Shown here one piece after another: positions 1 to 8,304 of a stretch of 64,000 bases of DNA (position 1 is its first letter; each line of letters opens with the position of its first letter). The notes beneath the pieces were generated by a model, which worked only from the letters and a program-made list of their open reading frames with translations, ran no database searches and was not told the DNA's origin. A program made the position numbers and the translations under genes. The stretch comes from Pontibacter indicus (GTDB lineage Bacteria > Bacteroidota > Bacteroidia > Cytophagales > Hymenobacteraceae), in contig NZ_FTPP01000002.1 in NCBI RefSeq assembly GCF_900156345.1, positions 372,001 to 436,000 of the forward strand, in the 5' to 3' direction.

Positions 1-1
1 C

Positions 2-9
2 TACTTTTG
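2..9 (+). promoter_or_regulatory. panC promoter, -7 box
   Basis: TACTTTTG matches the Bacteroidota -7 consensus TAnnTTTG and ends 38 bp before the panC ATG. The -33 element lies outside the window, so the promoter is only half seen. Confidence 0.5.
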
Positions 10-47
10 CCGGCTTTCAGCAATTGCACCATTTAGACCGATTTAAT

Positions 48-902
48 ATGGAAGTTATAGAGCAGGTGTCAGCCCTCAGGGCCATAGTAGCGGCGCTGCG
101 TTGCGGCGGCAAGCGCATAGGCTTTGTGCCCACCATGGGCGCCCTGCACGAAGGGCACCTGCAGCTTTTGCGCGCCTCGGCCCGCGAGAATGACATTACG
201 ATTTGTAGTGTGTTCGTGAATCCGACTCAATTCAACAACGCCTCTGATTATAAGCTATACCCCCGCACGCTCGAGCAGGACACCCGTCTGCTGCAGACCG
301 TCGGCTGCGACTACTTGTTCGCGCCGAGTGCGGAGGAGATATACCCACAACAGTCTGTGCTGCAGTTTAGTTTCGGCGCGCTGGAAGCCGTGATGGAGGG
401 CGAGCACCGGCCGGGTCACTTCAATGGTGTGGCGACTGTCGTGAGTAAATTGTTCCACATTGTGCAGCCGCACAGGGCCTATTTCGGGCAGAAGGATTTG
501 CAACAGGTGGCCATTGTGCGGCAACTGGTGCAGGGCCTGAGCTTCGACCTAGAGTTGGTCTGCTTCCCCACTGTGCGCGAAGCCGACGGACTGGCCATGT
601 CGTCGCGCAACAAGCGCCTGAGCGAGGCGCAGCGGCAGTTGGCCCCACAGCTTTACCTAGCCTTGCAGACGGCAGCCGCCAATTTGCACCAAAAGCCCAT
701 CAACGCCATCAAAAGCGAAGTAGCGCAGCAGCTGCAGCAGGAAGAGGAGATCAAACTAGAATACTTTGAGATAGTGGATTCGCTCACGCTGCAGCCGCTT
801 CAGGACGTAAGCGGGCACGACGAGGTGGCCCTTTGCATTGCCGCTTTCGTGGGTGAGGTGCGCCTAATCGACAACCTGCTCGTGAATCTAAAAGAAATAT
901 AG
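48..902 (+). CDS. panC: Pantoate--beta-alanine ligase (pantothenate synthetase)
   Basis: Condenses pantoate and beta-alanine with ATP to give pantothenate, the last step towards the coenzyme A precursor, in the cytosol. The 284-aa length is normal for the family. The ATP-binding HIGH-like motif is seen as PTMGALHEGH at residues 28-37, followed by FVNPTQF, GHFNGV, the FGQKD block and the SSRN element of the adenylate-binding half. An in-frame TTG lies 24 bases upstream but the ATG at 48 starts directly before the conserved N-terminus, so I prefer it. panD follows about 1.1 kb later, separated by an unrelated minus-strand gene. Transcription from the TACTTTTG box at 2-9 would give a short leader. 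Confidence 0.97.
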   Translation: MEVIEQVSALRAIVAALRCGGKRIGFVPTMGALHEGHLQLLRASARENDITICSVFVNPTQFNNASDYKLYPRTLEQDTRLLQTVGCDYLFAPSAEEIYPQQSVLQFSFGALEAVMEGEHRPGHFNGVATVVSKLFHIVQPHRAYFGQKDLQQVAIVRQLVQGLSFDLELVCFPTVREADGLAMSSRNKRLSEAQRQLAPQLYLALQTAAANLHQKPINAIKSEVAQQLQQEEEIKLEYFEIVDSLTLQPLQDVSGHDEVALCIAAFVGEVRLIDNLLVNLKEI

Positions 903-1216
903 GTTGTTAACACTTATGGGAAGCCTATTTGTTGGGAAAGCTTACAGCCGACAAAAAAGTGCAGTAAGAAGAGGGCACTTGCATCTCACAGTGGCCTCGT
1001 GCGCTATATTGCAAAAATAGCCTCTAAGTATCGAAAAGGAAGAAAAAATGCTTTTTGGCTGCATGAGGGAATGCTTGGGCAGCCTTGCACTTGACTAAAT
1101 TAAAAATAATTGAGGGAGGATATGTATCCTCCCTCAAGGCAGTAACAGCTCAATCGCTAAAATAGGAAGAGGCAGCGTGCGAGACTGAACTGACACAGTA
1201 GTAAATTACTCTTAAA
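903..1216. other. Intergenic stretch, no gene seen
   Basis: About 310 bases between panC and a convergent lipoprotein gene. The only clear structure is the 13-bp hairpin at 1110-1137. Open frames here are very short (16 codons or fewer from an ATG) and show no recognisable product. Confidence 0.6.
1110..1137 (-). terminator. Intrinsic terminator for the minus-strand lipoprotein gene
   Basis: Perfect 13-bp arms beginning TTGAGGGAGG with a 2-base centre. On the minus strand the stem is followed by TTATTTTTAA, a U-rich tail. It lies 80 bp past the stop of the 1217-1798 gene. Confidence 0.65.
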
Positions 1217-1798
1217 TTATTCAGGAGCAGGAGTTGGATATGTTATAGTCATTGAACAGCAAGAGCTTTCACATTTAAAGTGAATTGTGCCATTAGGTTC
1301 AATCGAGCCACCAACTCTGCAATTAGTACACCCATGACAAGACACTGTCGGCCCTGAACCTTCTTCTGAAGCAGTCATTACTGCAGAAGACTCGCCATCA
1401 GCTTTAAGATTTCCTGTATTGCTAGAATGTACTTGTAATTTATTCGTAGAAAACTCTATTTTGCCTTTTCCTATAGCTATGTTTTTTACAAATTCGTCAC
1501 CTTTAACTTTATAAGAAACAAAGGCAGCAGAAGCTACTTTGGATTCCATATATTCAATATCAACGATTTCAATTGAATCAGTGCTTAAGCCGTTGATCTT
1601 AGAGAGCGATTTAAGAATATCCTGCTTGCTTTTAGCAATCGTAAACCCATTTGGAGAGGTAAGATGAAGCTCTGACGTCTTGCTTTCTATAGAAAGTTGA
1701 TCAGGCTCTAGCTCATCCTCTTTTGTACAGCCTGTAAATGCCGCAAGAGCGATGATAAAAAGCGCAAGTAGTGAAAATTTAGGCAATATTTTTTTCAT
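1217..1798 (-). CDS. AT-rich lipoprotein with a cysteine-rich C-terminus, unknown function
   Basis: A 193-aa product if started at the ATG at 1798 (a start at 1822 would add eight residues). The N-terminus is a lipoprotein signal: Lys-rich, hydrophobic stretch, then FTGC with the lipidated Cys at residue 24. The middle is polar and unrecognised. The last 40 residues hold six cysteines in the pattern CxxCxxC ... CxxxCC around a Gly-rich turn, which could bind metal or form disulfides. Base composition is clearly more AT-rich than panC and panD on either side, and it sits on the opposite strand between these two pathway partners, which suggests a recent insertion. Function unknown. Confidence 0.8.
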   Translation of the reverse strand: MKKILPKFSLLALFIIALAAFTGCTKEDELEPDQLSIESKTSELHLTSPNGFTIAKSKQDILKSLSKINGLSTDSIEIVDIEYMESKVASAAFVSYKVKGDEFVKNIAIGKGKIEFSTNKLQVHSSNTGNLKADGESSAVMTASEEGSGPTVSCHGCTNCRVGGSIEPNGTIHFKCESSCCSMTITYPTPAPE

Positions 1799-1996
1799 GA
1801 TTTTTGTTTTTAAGTTTTTCATAAAATCACTGTCCTCTTATTTGTTCTTTTTCAAGATACGATATATATAATATAAAAGTAATATTATTATGTGTTTTTC
1901 CTTCCCATCCGCTCTTTTACTATAGTGGCTTGTTCAGGTCCAGGACTTTTGAAAGTGATGCACAATGTGCTGGTAGTTTATCTGCCGCCAAATGCA

Positions 1997-2004
1997 TAAC
2001 TTTG
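1997..2004 (+). promoter_or_regulatory. panD promoter, -7 box
   Basis: TAACTTTG, a full match to TAnnTTTG, ends 22 bp upstream of the panD ATG. No good TTG is seen at the -33 distance, so the upstream element is weak. Confidence 0.55.
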
Positions 2005-2026
2005 CGGCTTATTACAAAAATAAACC

Positions 2027-2374
2027 ATGTATATTGAGGTTTTAAAATCCAAGATTCACCGTTGCAGGGTTACGCAGGCGGAGTTGCACTATGTAGGAAG
2101 CATCACCATTGATGAGGACCTGATGGATGCCGCCAACGTGGTGGAGAATGAGAAAGTACAGATCGTCAACATCAACAACGGGGAACGCTTCGAAACCTAC
2201 GTGATCAAAGGCGAGCGCGGTACCGGCACGGTTTGTCTCAACGGCCCCGCTGCCCGCAAAGTGCAGGTAGGTGATATCGTGATTGTTATTTCATACTGCT
2301 CCATTAAATTCGAAGACGCTAAAAACCACCAGCCTACGCTCGTGTTCCCCGACCAGCACAACCGACTGGTGTAG
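2027..2374 (+). CDS. panD: Aspartate 1-decarboxylase proenzyme
   Basis: Makes beta-alanine from aspartate, feeding PanC. The 115-aa proenzyme is of usual length. Self-cleavage is expected between Gly24 and Ser25 in the YVGSIT motif, producing the pyruvoyl group on the alpha chain. Lys9, Tyr58 region and the NGPAAR segment typical of the active site are present. The gene has its own TAACTTTG promoter, consistent with loss of the usual tight panC-panD coupling because a minus-strand gene lies between them. The membrane-protein gene at 2384 follows after only 9 bp and may be co-transcribed. Confidence 0.97.
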   Translation: MYIEVLKSKIHRCRVTQAELHYVGSITIDEDLMDAANVVENEKVQIVNINNGERFETYVIKGERGTGTVCLNGPAARKVQVGDIVIVISYCSIKFEDAKNHQPTLVFPDQHNRLV

Positions 2375-2383
2375 CACCGCTGC

Positions 2384-3427
2384 ATGAGAAAACTGCTCTC
2401 TTTTCTGAAGTACAGCCTGCTTCTGGGGCTTTCCGCATTTCTGATGTGGTATGCCCTCAAAGAGCTCGACTTCGAAAAGCTATGGGCGGAGCTCCAGAAT
2501 ATTAACTATACCTGGCTGGCCGTATCCCTGGTGATGGGCCTGGCCGCCTACATGAGCCGGGCATACCGTTGGTACATGCAGATACGGCCCACAGGCTATA
2601 CCCCATCCTTTAAAAATACCTACGACGCCATGATGGTGGGCTATGTGGCCAACCTTGTGCTGCCCCGCATGGGCGAGCTTGTGCGCTGCAGCATGCTCCG
2701 CCGCAGCGATGGCATACCGGTTAACAAAGCCTTTGGCACGGTCATCGCCGAGCGCATCATCGACATGGTCATGCTGCTCCTTTTCCTGGGGCTCACCTTT
2801 CTGCTGGAGGTTAACCGCCTCCGCGATTTCCTCTTCGGTCTTTTCACAGATAAGTACGCCAGCCTGGAGCAAAGCTTCGGGTCGTTATACCTGTTTGTCA
2901 CGCTCGTGATGGTGGTGGGCCTCGTGTTTCTGGTGCTAGGGCTGCTATACCTGAACAGACTGCGGCAGAATGCCTTCTTCCGGAAAACCGTTGCCTTTGT
3001 GCGCGGTATGCTGCAGGGCGTTTTCAGCATCGCCAAGATTGAGAACCAGTTTGCTTTCTGGGGGCATACCCTGTTTGTGTGGGCCATGTACTACGGGATG
3101 AGCCTTGTGGTGTTCTACGCTATACCTGCCACCTCGCACCTCTCGCCCATAGCCGGACTGTCGGTGCTGGTGATCGGTACGCTGGGTATGGCGGCGCCCG
3201 TGCAGGGTGGGGTAGGAGTGTACCACCTGCTGGTACAAACCGTGCTGCTGCTTTATGGTATACCAAAGGAGGCAGGTATGGCCTACGCCCTGGTGGCGCA
3301 TACTTCGCAAACACTTTTGGTAGTTGCCATGGGAGTGATTAGCTTTATAACAGGAATGTTGCAAAAGCCTGCCGTGGCCGATGAGCTCGCGGAGGCAAAC
3401 CCGTCTATACATGAACTCGAAAGATAA
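2384..3427 (+). CDS. Flippase-like (LPG synthase TM domain family) membrane protein
   Basis: A 347-aa integral membrane protein with about eight hydrophobic segments, starting with an N-terminal helix at residues 5-24. The pattern NLVLPRMGELVRC near residues 93-105, the following GTVIAERIID and the AAPVQGGVGVYH stretch near 270 are the hallmarks of the PF03706 family (lysylphosphatidylglycerol synthase transmembrane region, UPF0104). Members without the C-terminal synthase domain, like this one, are of uncertain function, possibly lipid or glycolipid transfer. It follows panD by 9 bp and its last 17 bases overlap rfaE2, so the three probably form one transcription unit. Confidence 0.85.
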   Translation: MRKLLSFLKYSLLLGLSAFLMWYALKELDFEKLWAELQNINYTWLAVSLVMGLAAYMSRAYRWYMQIRPTGYTPSFKNTYDAMMVGYVANLVLPRMGELVRCSMLRRSDGIPVNKAFGTVIAERIIDMVMLLLFLGLTFLLEVNRLRDFLFGLFTDKYASLEQSFGSLYLFVTLVMVVGLVFLVLGLLYLNRLRQNAFFRKTVAFVRGMLQGVFSIAKIENQFAFWGHTLFVWAMYYGMSLVVFYAIPATSHLSPIAGLSVLVIGTLGMAAPVQGGVGVYHLLVQTVLLLYGIPKEAGMAYALVAHTSQTLLVVAMGVISFITGMLQKPAVADELAEANPSIHELER

Positions 3428-3899
3428 GATCCTATCCTGGTCGGACCTGCAGGAGCAAGTGCAGGCATGGCAGAAGCAGGGGCAGAAGATCGTTTTCACT
3501 AACGGCTGCTTCGATATTTTGCATCTGGGCCACGTCGATTACCTGGAGAAAGCACGACAACTTGGCGATAAACTGGTGCTCGGACTTAACACAGATGCGT
3601 CGATAAGTCGTATAAAAGGTCCAAGTCGCCCGCTGCAGGACGAAATGTCACGCGCGCGGGTTATGGCATCGCTTTTGTTTGTGGATGCTGTAGTATTCTT
3701 CGATGAAGATACGCCGCTCGAACTGATCAAGGCTGTGCAGCCCGACATACTGGTGAAAGGCGACGATTACAGCATCGAAAATATTGTGGGGCAGGATGTC
3801 GTTACAGCGAGAGGAGGCGAGGTGAAAACTGTGCCGCTCGTGAAGGGCTACTCCACCACGAATGTTGTTAAAAAAATTGAAAACCAAAATAAGTCATAA
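3411..3899 (+). CDS. rfaE2: D-glycero-beta-D-manno-heptose 1-phosphate adenylyltransferase
   Basis: Single-domain nucleotidyltransferase equal to the C-terminal half of E. coli HldE; it activates heptose-1-phosphate with ATP to ADP-heptose for LPS inner core. The 162-aa length fits. The HxGH nucleotide-binding motif is in TNGCFDILHLGH at residues 30-41, with the later KGDDY and YSTTNVVKKI blocks. The ATG at 3411 is chosen over an upstream ATG at 3381 because only the former fits the family's N-terminus. It overlaps the end of the preceding gene by 17 bp. The kinase half (RfaE1) is not in this window. Confidence 0.93.
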   Translation: MNSKDKILSWSDLQEQVQAWQKQGQKIVFTNGCFDILHLGHVDYLEKARQLGDKLVLGLNTDASISRIKGPSRPLQDEMSRARVMASLLFVDAVVFFDEDTPLELIKAVQPDILVKGDDYSIENIVGQDVVTARGGEVKTVPLVKGYSTTNVVKKIENQNKS

Positions 3900-3912
3900 T
3901 TAGGAGAACGCT

Positions 3913-4593
3913 ATGTTAGGAATTTATTTCATAGGTATACTCTTCATGGGCCTCAGCATGTGGGTGAGCTGGAGACTGAAGAGCAAGTTTAAAAAGTACT
4001 CGGAGATTCCGTTGCAGTCGGGCTATACCGGCCGCGAGATTGCCGAGATGATGCTGGCCGACAACGGCATACACGATGTGAAAGTAATATCGGTAGCCGG
4101 CCGTCTGACAGACCACTACAACCCCGCCGACAAAACGGTGAACCTGAGTGAGTATGTGTACGAAGCACGTAGTGCGGCTGCGGCTGCCGTAGCGGCGCAC
4201 GAATGCGGTCACGCCGTGCAGCATGCCAGAGCCTACAGCTTCCTGAAGTTCCGCTCGGCTATGGTGCCGGCGCTGAGCATCGCCTCACGCTACATGCAGT
4301 GGATCATCCTGATCGGTATCCTGATGCTGCAGACCACGCCCGTTCCGTTGACGATCGGGGTGGCCCTGTTCGCACTAACCACCATCTTTAGCTTCGTGAC
4401 CCTGCCGGTGGAGTTTGACGCCAGCAAGCGTGCCCTGGCCTGGATCAGCTCCAACAACATTGTAACGCAGCAGGAACTGGCCATGTCGAAAGACGCGCTG
4501 AAGTGGGCGGCCATGACCTACGTGGTAGCCGCGCTCGGCTCTCTGGCCACGCTGTTGTACTACGCATCGCTGCTGATGGGCCGCCGGGACTAA
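3913..4593 (+). CDS. Zinc metallopeptidase, YugP family
   Basis: A 226-aa membrane-anchored neutral zinc metallopeptidase (Zn_peptidase_2). One N-terminal transmembrane helix (residues 1-20) precedes the catalytic region, where the zinc ligands are seen in HECGH at residues 96-100 followed by AVQHA. Two to three hydrophobic segments follow near 130-165 and 200-220. The VEFDASKRAL segment near 165-175 is a conserved feature of the family and supplies a further acidic ligand. It follows rfaE2 by 13 bp with a GGAG-like sequence before the ATG. Substrate unknown. A strong terminator follows at 4627. Confidence 0.92.
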   Translation: MLGIYFIGILFMGLSMWVSWRLKSKFKKYSEIPLQSGYTGREIAEMMLADNGIHDVKVISVAGRLTDHYNPADKTVNLSEYVYEARSAAAAAVAAHECGHAVQHARAYSFLKFRSAMVPALSIASRYMQWIILIGILMLQTTPVPLTIGVALFALTTIFSFVTLPVEFDASKRALAWISSNNIVTQQELAMSKDALKWAAMTYVVAALGSLATLLYYASLLMGRRD

Positions 4594-4626
4594 GCTGACC
4601 GAGATGCAAATTAATTAAATAGTTAA

Positions 4627-4671
4627 ATCGCCATCCGTTCGTTCAGAGCGGGTGGCGATTTTGTTTTTTTT
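4627..4671 (+). terminator. Intrinsic terminator
   Basis: Arms ATCGCCATCCG and CGGGTGGCGAT (one wobble) followed by TTTTGTTTTTTTT. It closes the panD-to-protease transcription unit. Confidence 0.85.
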
Positions 4672-4673
4672 CA

Positions 4674-4681
4674 TAATTTTG
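4674..4681 (+). promoter_or_regulatory. Acyl-CoA dehydrogenase promoter, -7 box
   Basis: TAATTTTG, a full TAnnTTTG match, lies immediately after the preceding terminator and 41 bp before the ATG at 4723. Confidence 0.55.
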
Positions 4682-4722
4682 TACTATAATTCATTAATAG
4701 TAGTCCTTTTATATATAAAAGC

Positions 4723-5862
4723 ATGAATTTTCAATTAACTGAAGAACACTTGGCAGTGCAGGCTGCCGCCCGCGAATTTGCACAGACTGAATTGCTGCCA
4801 GGCGTAATAGAGCGCGACGAGCACCAGAAATTCCCTGCCGAGCAGATCAAGAAAATGGGCGAGCTTGGCTTCCTGGGTATGATGGTGGACCCGAAATACA
4901 ATGGTGGTGGCATGGACACTATCTCCTATGTGCTGGCCATGGAAGAAATTTCTAAAGTAGACGCTTCTGCCTCTGTGGTGATGTCGGTGAACAACTCACT
5001 GGTATGCTGGGGCTTGGAGAAGTATGGCACAGAGGAGCAAAAGCAGAAATACCTGACGCGTCTGGCGACTGGCGAAATCATCGGCGCCTTCTGTCTTTCT
5101 GAGCCGGAAGCTGGTTCTGACGCCACATCGCAGCGCACTACCGCCGAGGACAAAGGCGACTACTACCTGCTGAACGGTACTAAAAACTGGATCACGAATG
5201 GCAGCACGGCTTCTGTATACCTGGTAATCGCGCAGACAGACCCGGAGAAGAAGCACCGTGGCATCAACGCGTTCATCGTAGAGCGTGGCATGGAAGGCTT
5301 CCAGGTTGGTCTGAAAGAGAACAAGTTGGGTATCCGTGGCTCTGACACGCACTCGCTGATGTTCACGGATGTGAAAGTACCTAAGGAGAACCGCATCGGC
5401 GAAGACGGCTTTGGCTTTAAGTTCGCCATGTCGACGCTGGCAGGTGGCCGCATTGGTATTGCCGCGCAGGCACTGGGCATCGCTTCAGGCGCTTACGAGC
5501 TGGCGGTGAAGTACTCAAAAGAGCGCAAGGCATTTGGTGTGGAGATCGCCAAGCACCAGGCCATTCAGTTCAAACTGGCCGACATGGCCACTAACATCGA
5601 GGCTGCCCGACTGCTTTGCCTGAAGGCCGCTTTCCACAAAGACACGCATCAGGATTATGGCATGTCCGGTGCAATGGCGAAGCTGTTTGCCTCAAAAGTT
5701 GCCATGGAGACAACCGTAGAAGCAGTGCAAGTTCACGGCGGTTACGGTTTCGTGAAAGAGTACCATGTGGAGCGTTTGATGCGCGATGCCAAAATCACAC
5801 AAATCTATGAGGGTACTTCTGAGATTCAGAAAATAGTAATTTCAAGAGAATTACTAAAGTAA
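4723..5862 (+). CDS. Acyl-CoA dehydrogenase (short-chain type)
   Basis: FAD enzyme that introduces the alpha-beta double bond in acyl-CoA during fatty acid or branched-chain degradation and passes electrons to ETF. At 379 aa it has the normal three-domain layout: N-terminal helical domain, middle beta domain with FCLSEPEAGSDA near 124-135 and NGTKNWITNG near 153-162, and C-terminal helical domain. The catalytic base is Glu363 in QIYEGTSEIQ, the position used by short and medium chain and butyryl-CoA dehydrogenases. It stands alone after a terminator and is followed by an AraC-type regulator in the same direction. Chain length preference cannot be read from the sequence alone. Confidence 0.95.
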   Translation: MNFQLTEEHLAVQAAAREFAQTELLPGVIERDEHQKFPAEQIKKMGELGFLGMMVDPKYNGGGMDTISYVLAMEEISKVDASASVVMSVNNSLVCWGLEKYGTEEQKQKYLTRLATGEIIGAFCLSEPEAGSDATSQRTTAEDKGDYYLLNGTKNWITNGSTASVYLVIAQTDPEKKHRGINAFIVERGMEGFQVGLKENKLGIRGSDTHSLMFTDVKVPKENRIGEDGFGFKFAMSTLAGGRIGIAAQALGIASGAYELAVKYSKERKAFGVEIAKHQAIQFKLADMATNIEAARLLCLKAAFHKDTHQDYGMSGAMAKLFASKVAMETTVEAVQVHGGYGFVKEYHVERLMRDAKITQIYEGTSEIQKIVISRELLK

Positions 5863-6020
5863 TTTGGCACTTAAACCTTTGTTACTGTGTTATTTAGGCT
5901 AAGGATATAGTTTATCTAATTAAAATTAAATATTTAAAATATTTTGAATTTTATAAAGATTGCCCTAGCTTTAGGACAAAATTAAAGGGTTTATAGTATA
6001 AAAGTTAGTTGGTAACACAC

Positions 6021-6944
6021 ATGGAAGATTACAATAAGATTATTGAGTCGCTTGGGGTGCGGTTCATTAAAGCGAAAAATCTGGTGTTGCAGCAGCCGTT
6101 CTCGGTTCGCAACTACTACGACGTAGGCAACAACCTGATTCTGCTTCATAAAGGTACAATTTTCTTTGGTGAGGAGGAACAGATGGTAGAAGAGGGCGAA
6201 CTGCTCTTTATACCGGGTGGACGCAGCACGAAGGTAACCTATGGTTCCACCGACGGGCGCTCTATCACAAATGACGATCTGATCACCAACAGAGAGAAGT
6301 TCTTTAAGAGCAACAACGACCTCGACCTGATCGGCGACGCCGAAGAGAGCCACAGCTATGTGAGCTTCGAAGCGAAGGTGTTCGACTCTGTTAACTTCTT
6401 TGCATCACTCGACCTGCCTGCCTTCCTGATCTCAGGAAACAACAAGCTGGCTAACCTGGTGATCAAAGTGGTAGAAGAGACGATGCAGGACTTGCCTGGC
6501 AAGGAGCGCCTGATCAGCATCTACACCGAGAACATCGTGGTGGAGATCGTACGCCACATTCTGCGCAACAAAATGTTCGTGGAGCAGTTGGCTACCAACA
6601 GCACCTACTTCAAAGACCCGCGCCTCATCGACCTGTTCAACTACATTAAGGAGAACTTGGGCGGCGACCTGTCTAACAAAGTGCTTTCCAATGTTGCCAA
6701 CGTATCGGAGGACTATGTAGGCCAGTACTTCAAAATGCTGACCGGCATCAACCCTCAGGACTATATCGAATACCAGCGTATGGAGCGCGCCGTGTTCCTG
6801 CTTCGCACTACGAAGAAGAGCATCCGCGAAATTGGCAAGGACGTGGGTTACAAAGACACCGCTTACTTCTGCCGTCGCTTCAAGATGATGTTCGGTATAC
6901 CTGCCGGTAAGATGCGCCGTCGCGAATCAGCGATGAATATCTAA
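6021..6944 (+). CDS. AraC-family transcriptional regulator
   Basis: A 307-aa regulator. The N-terminal part (to about residue 190) has no family I can name and starts with a cupin-like stretch (FSVRNYYDVGNN, then LLFIPGG). The C-terminal 100 residues carry two helix-turn-helix motifs ending in the classical GYKDTAYFCRRFKMMFGIPAGKMRR segment (split here for length: GYKDTAYFCRRF, then KMMFGIPAGK). The ATG at 6021 is preferred to an in-frame TTG 12 bases upstream. The gene end overlaps the end of the convergent GGGP synthase gene by 18 bp, and its terminator lies inside that gene. Confidence 0.9.
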   Translation: MEDYNKIIESLGVRFIKAKNLVLQQPFSVRNYYDVGNNLILLHKGTIFFGEEEQMVEEGELLFIPGGRSTKVTYGSTDGRSITNDDLITNREKFFKSNNDLDLIGDAEESHSYVSFEAKVFDSVNFFASLDLPAFLISGNNKLANLVIKVVEETMQDLPGKERLISIYTENIVVEIVRHILRNKMFVEQLATNSTYFKDPRLIDLFNYIKENLGGDLSNKVLSNVANVSEDYVGQYFKMLTGINPQDYIEYQRMERAVFLLRTTKKSIREIGKDVGYKDTAYFCRRFKMMFGIPAGKMRRRESAMNI

Positions 6945-7691
6945 GGCTAGATTATAAGAAGCAATTGTATGAGAAACCTCGGCCAAAAAGCCGGGGTTTT
7001 TTTCTATGTGGTTGCCTACCACCAGCACATCGGCACCGGCCTCCAGTGCCGCTTTCGCCTTGGCCGCCGTGTCGATGCCTCCTCCTACAATAATGGGTAC
7101 CTCCACCGACTGGCGCACCGCTCTGATCATGTCAGGGCTCACAGGGTGCAGCGCACCGCTGCCGCCGTCCAGGTATATGTAGCGCAGGCCAAGCAGCTCG
7201 CCGGCCATGGCTGTGCAGGCGGCAATAGCAGGCTTGTCGTAAGGTATAGGCGTGGTGCCGCTCATGTAAGAAGCGGTGGTTTGGCGGCCGGTATCGACGA
7301 GCATGTAGCCGGTAGGGTATACCTGTAGCTCGCTGGCCTTGAGGATAGGGGCGGAGAGCACATGCTGCCCGATGAGGAAGTCGGCGTTGCGGCCGGAAAT
7401 AAGCGAGAGAAGCAGAATGCCGTCGGCCTGCTTGTCGATGTGCAGGCTGTTGCTTGGGAAGAGAATAACAGGTATAGCGCTGTTCTCCTTGATGAGCCGG
7501 ATGATGGCGGCCTGGTTGTCGGTGGTGATGAGGCTGCCGCCGACAAAGAAAAAATCTACTTGGTGGGTTTCGCTTAAAGAGAGCAAGTTCAGGCAGGAAG
7601 CTTCGTCCAGGTTATCGGGATCGATCAGGACGGCAAAGTGCTTTCTGCCTGGTTCATGCTGCTGTCTGTTACAAAGGTTGTTGAATGGCAT
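6927..7691 (-). CDS. Geranylgeranylglyceryl phosphate synthase family (GGGPS/PcrB-like)
   Basis: A TIM-barrel prenyltransferase of 254 aa joining a polyprenyl diphosphate to sn-glycerol-1-phosphate, the step that defines archaeal ether lipids; bacterial homologues are known in Bacteroidota. Visible family motifs are the early FAVLIDPDN, FFVGGSL, the PSN loop, YPTGYMLVD, YLDGGSGA, and the phosphate-binding GGGID followed by ADVLVVGNHI. The ATG at 7691 fits the family better than an upstream TTG at 7715; with it the gene overlaps the upstream gene by 23 bp. The product in this organism is unknown. Confidence 0.9.
   Translation of the reverse strand: MPFNNLCNRQQHEPGRKHFAVLIDPDNLDEASCLNLLSLSETHQVDFFFVGGSLITTDNQAAIIRLIKENSAIPVILFPSNSLHIDKQADGILLLSLISGRNADFLIGQHVLSAPILKASELQVYPTGYMLVDTGRQTTASYMSGTTPIPYDKPAIAACTAMAGELLGLRYIYLDGGSGALHPVSPDMIRAVRQSVEVPIIVGGGIDTAAKAKAALEAGADVLVVGNHIEKNPGFLAEVSHTIASYNLALDIHR
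6974..7003 (+). terminator. Intrinsic terminator of the AraC gene, inside the convergent GGGP synthase gene
   Basis: Arms AAACCTCGGC and GCCGGGGTTT (one wobble) around a 6-base loop, followed by a run of seven T on the plus strand. The same bases encode residues close to the C-terminus of the minus-strand GGGP synthase. Confidence 0.8.
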
Positions 7692-8304
7692 CCTCTTCTG
7701 GAATGGTATAAGCAATGGTCTCTATTTCAGTTACCTCGATAGGTGCTGCTGCAATATCGCTATTTTTAGAAACAGTGCTTAAGTATTCCTCTACCTTTTT
7801 AGTCAGGTATACAAGGAGGAGCGCCATTAACTGCTGGCTGATGACCTGCATGAGCTCCGAATTGACAAAGCTTTTGGCAACGCCGGTTTGTGGATGCTGC
7901 TCATGCTGCACGTGCGGCATGCGCTCCGAAGACAAGGTATAGGCGTCCTCCTGCTCGTGCACAAACGAGTCGTATCCGGCTATGCCTGCGGTATAGGTGT
8001 CGTCCTGCTCTTGCGTATACCTATAAGAGCTTGGTATAGCCGACTCCTTTTTAGAGCGCTTTGGTTGCTTGGCTGCTTTTCCGCCCTTTAGTGCTTTATC
8101 TTTTTTTTTACTACCGCTGAACAGGCTCCTGAGCAAAAGACCCGCTACCAGCACGCCACCCGCGATGGCCACTTTCTTGCCGATCTGCTGGCTCTGTGTC
8201 TTTAAATGGTCTACATCACCCATCAGCGCTTTTTTGTACTCTTCCTTCTGGCGCTCCAGCAGTTCGCGTTCGCTGTCGAACAAAGGGTTTGTTATCTCAC
8301 TCAT
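7669..8304 (-). CDS. Conserved membrane-associated protein, unknown function
   Basis: A 211-aa protein I do not recognise. It begins with a charged, probably helical segment (residues 1-42), then a hydrophobic Gly/Ala/Leu-rich helix (about 43-62), a very Lys-rich stretch (65-90), a polar linker rich in Tyr, Asp, Glu and His, and a second hydrophobic segment near 155-170. The start overlaps the stop of the upstream 124-aa gene as ATGA (8301-8304), and its end overlaps the GGGP synthase start, so the three genes are translationally coupled. The arrangement resembles the YtxH/DUF883-plus-Holin-X style membrane stress pairs, but homology is not claimed. Confidence 0.8.
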   Translation of the reverse strand: MSEITNPLFDSERELLERQKEEYKKALMGDVDHLKTQSQQIGKKVAIAGGVLVAGLLLRSLFSGSKKKDKALKGGKAAKQPKRSKKESAIPSSYRYTQEQDDTYTAGIAGYDSFVHEQEDAYTLSSERMPHVQHEQHPQTGVAKSFVNSELMQVISQQLMALLLVYLTKKVEEYLSTVSKNSDIAAAPIEVTEIETIAYTIPEEDAIQQPL

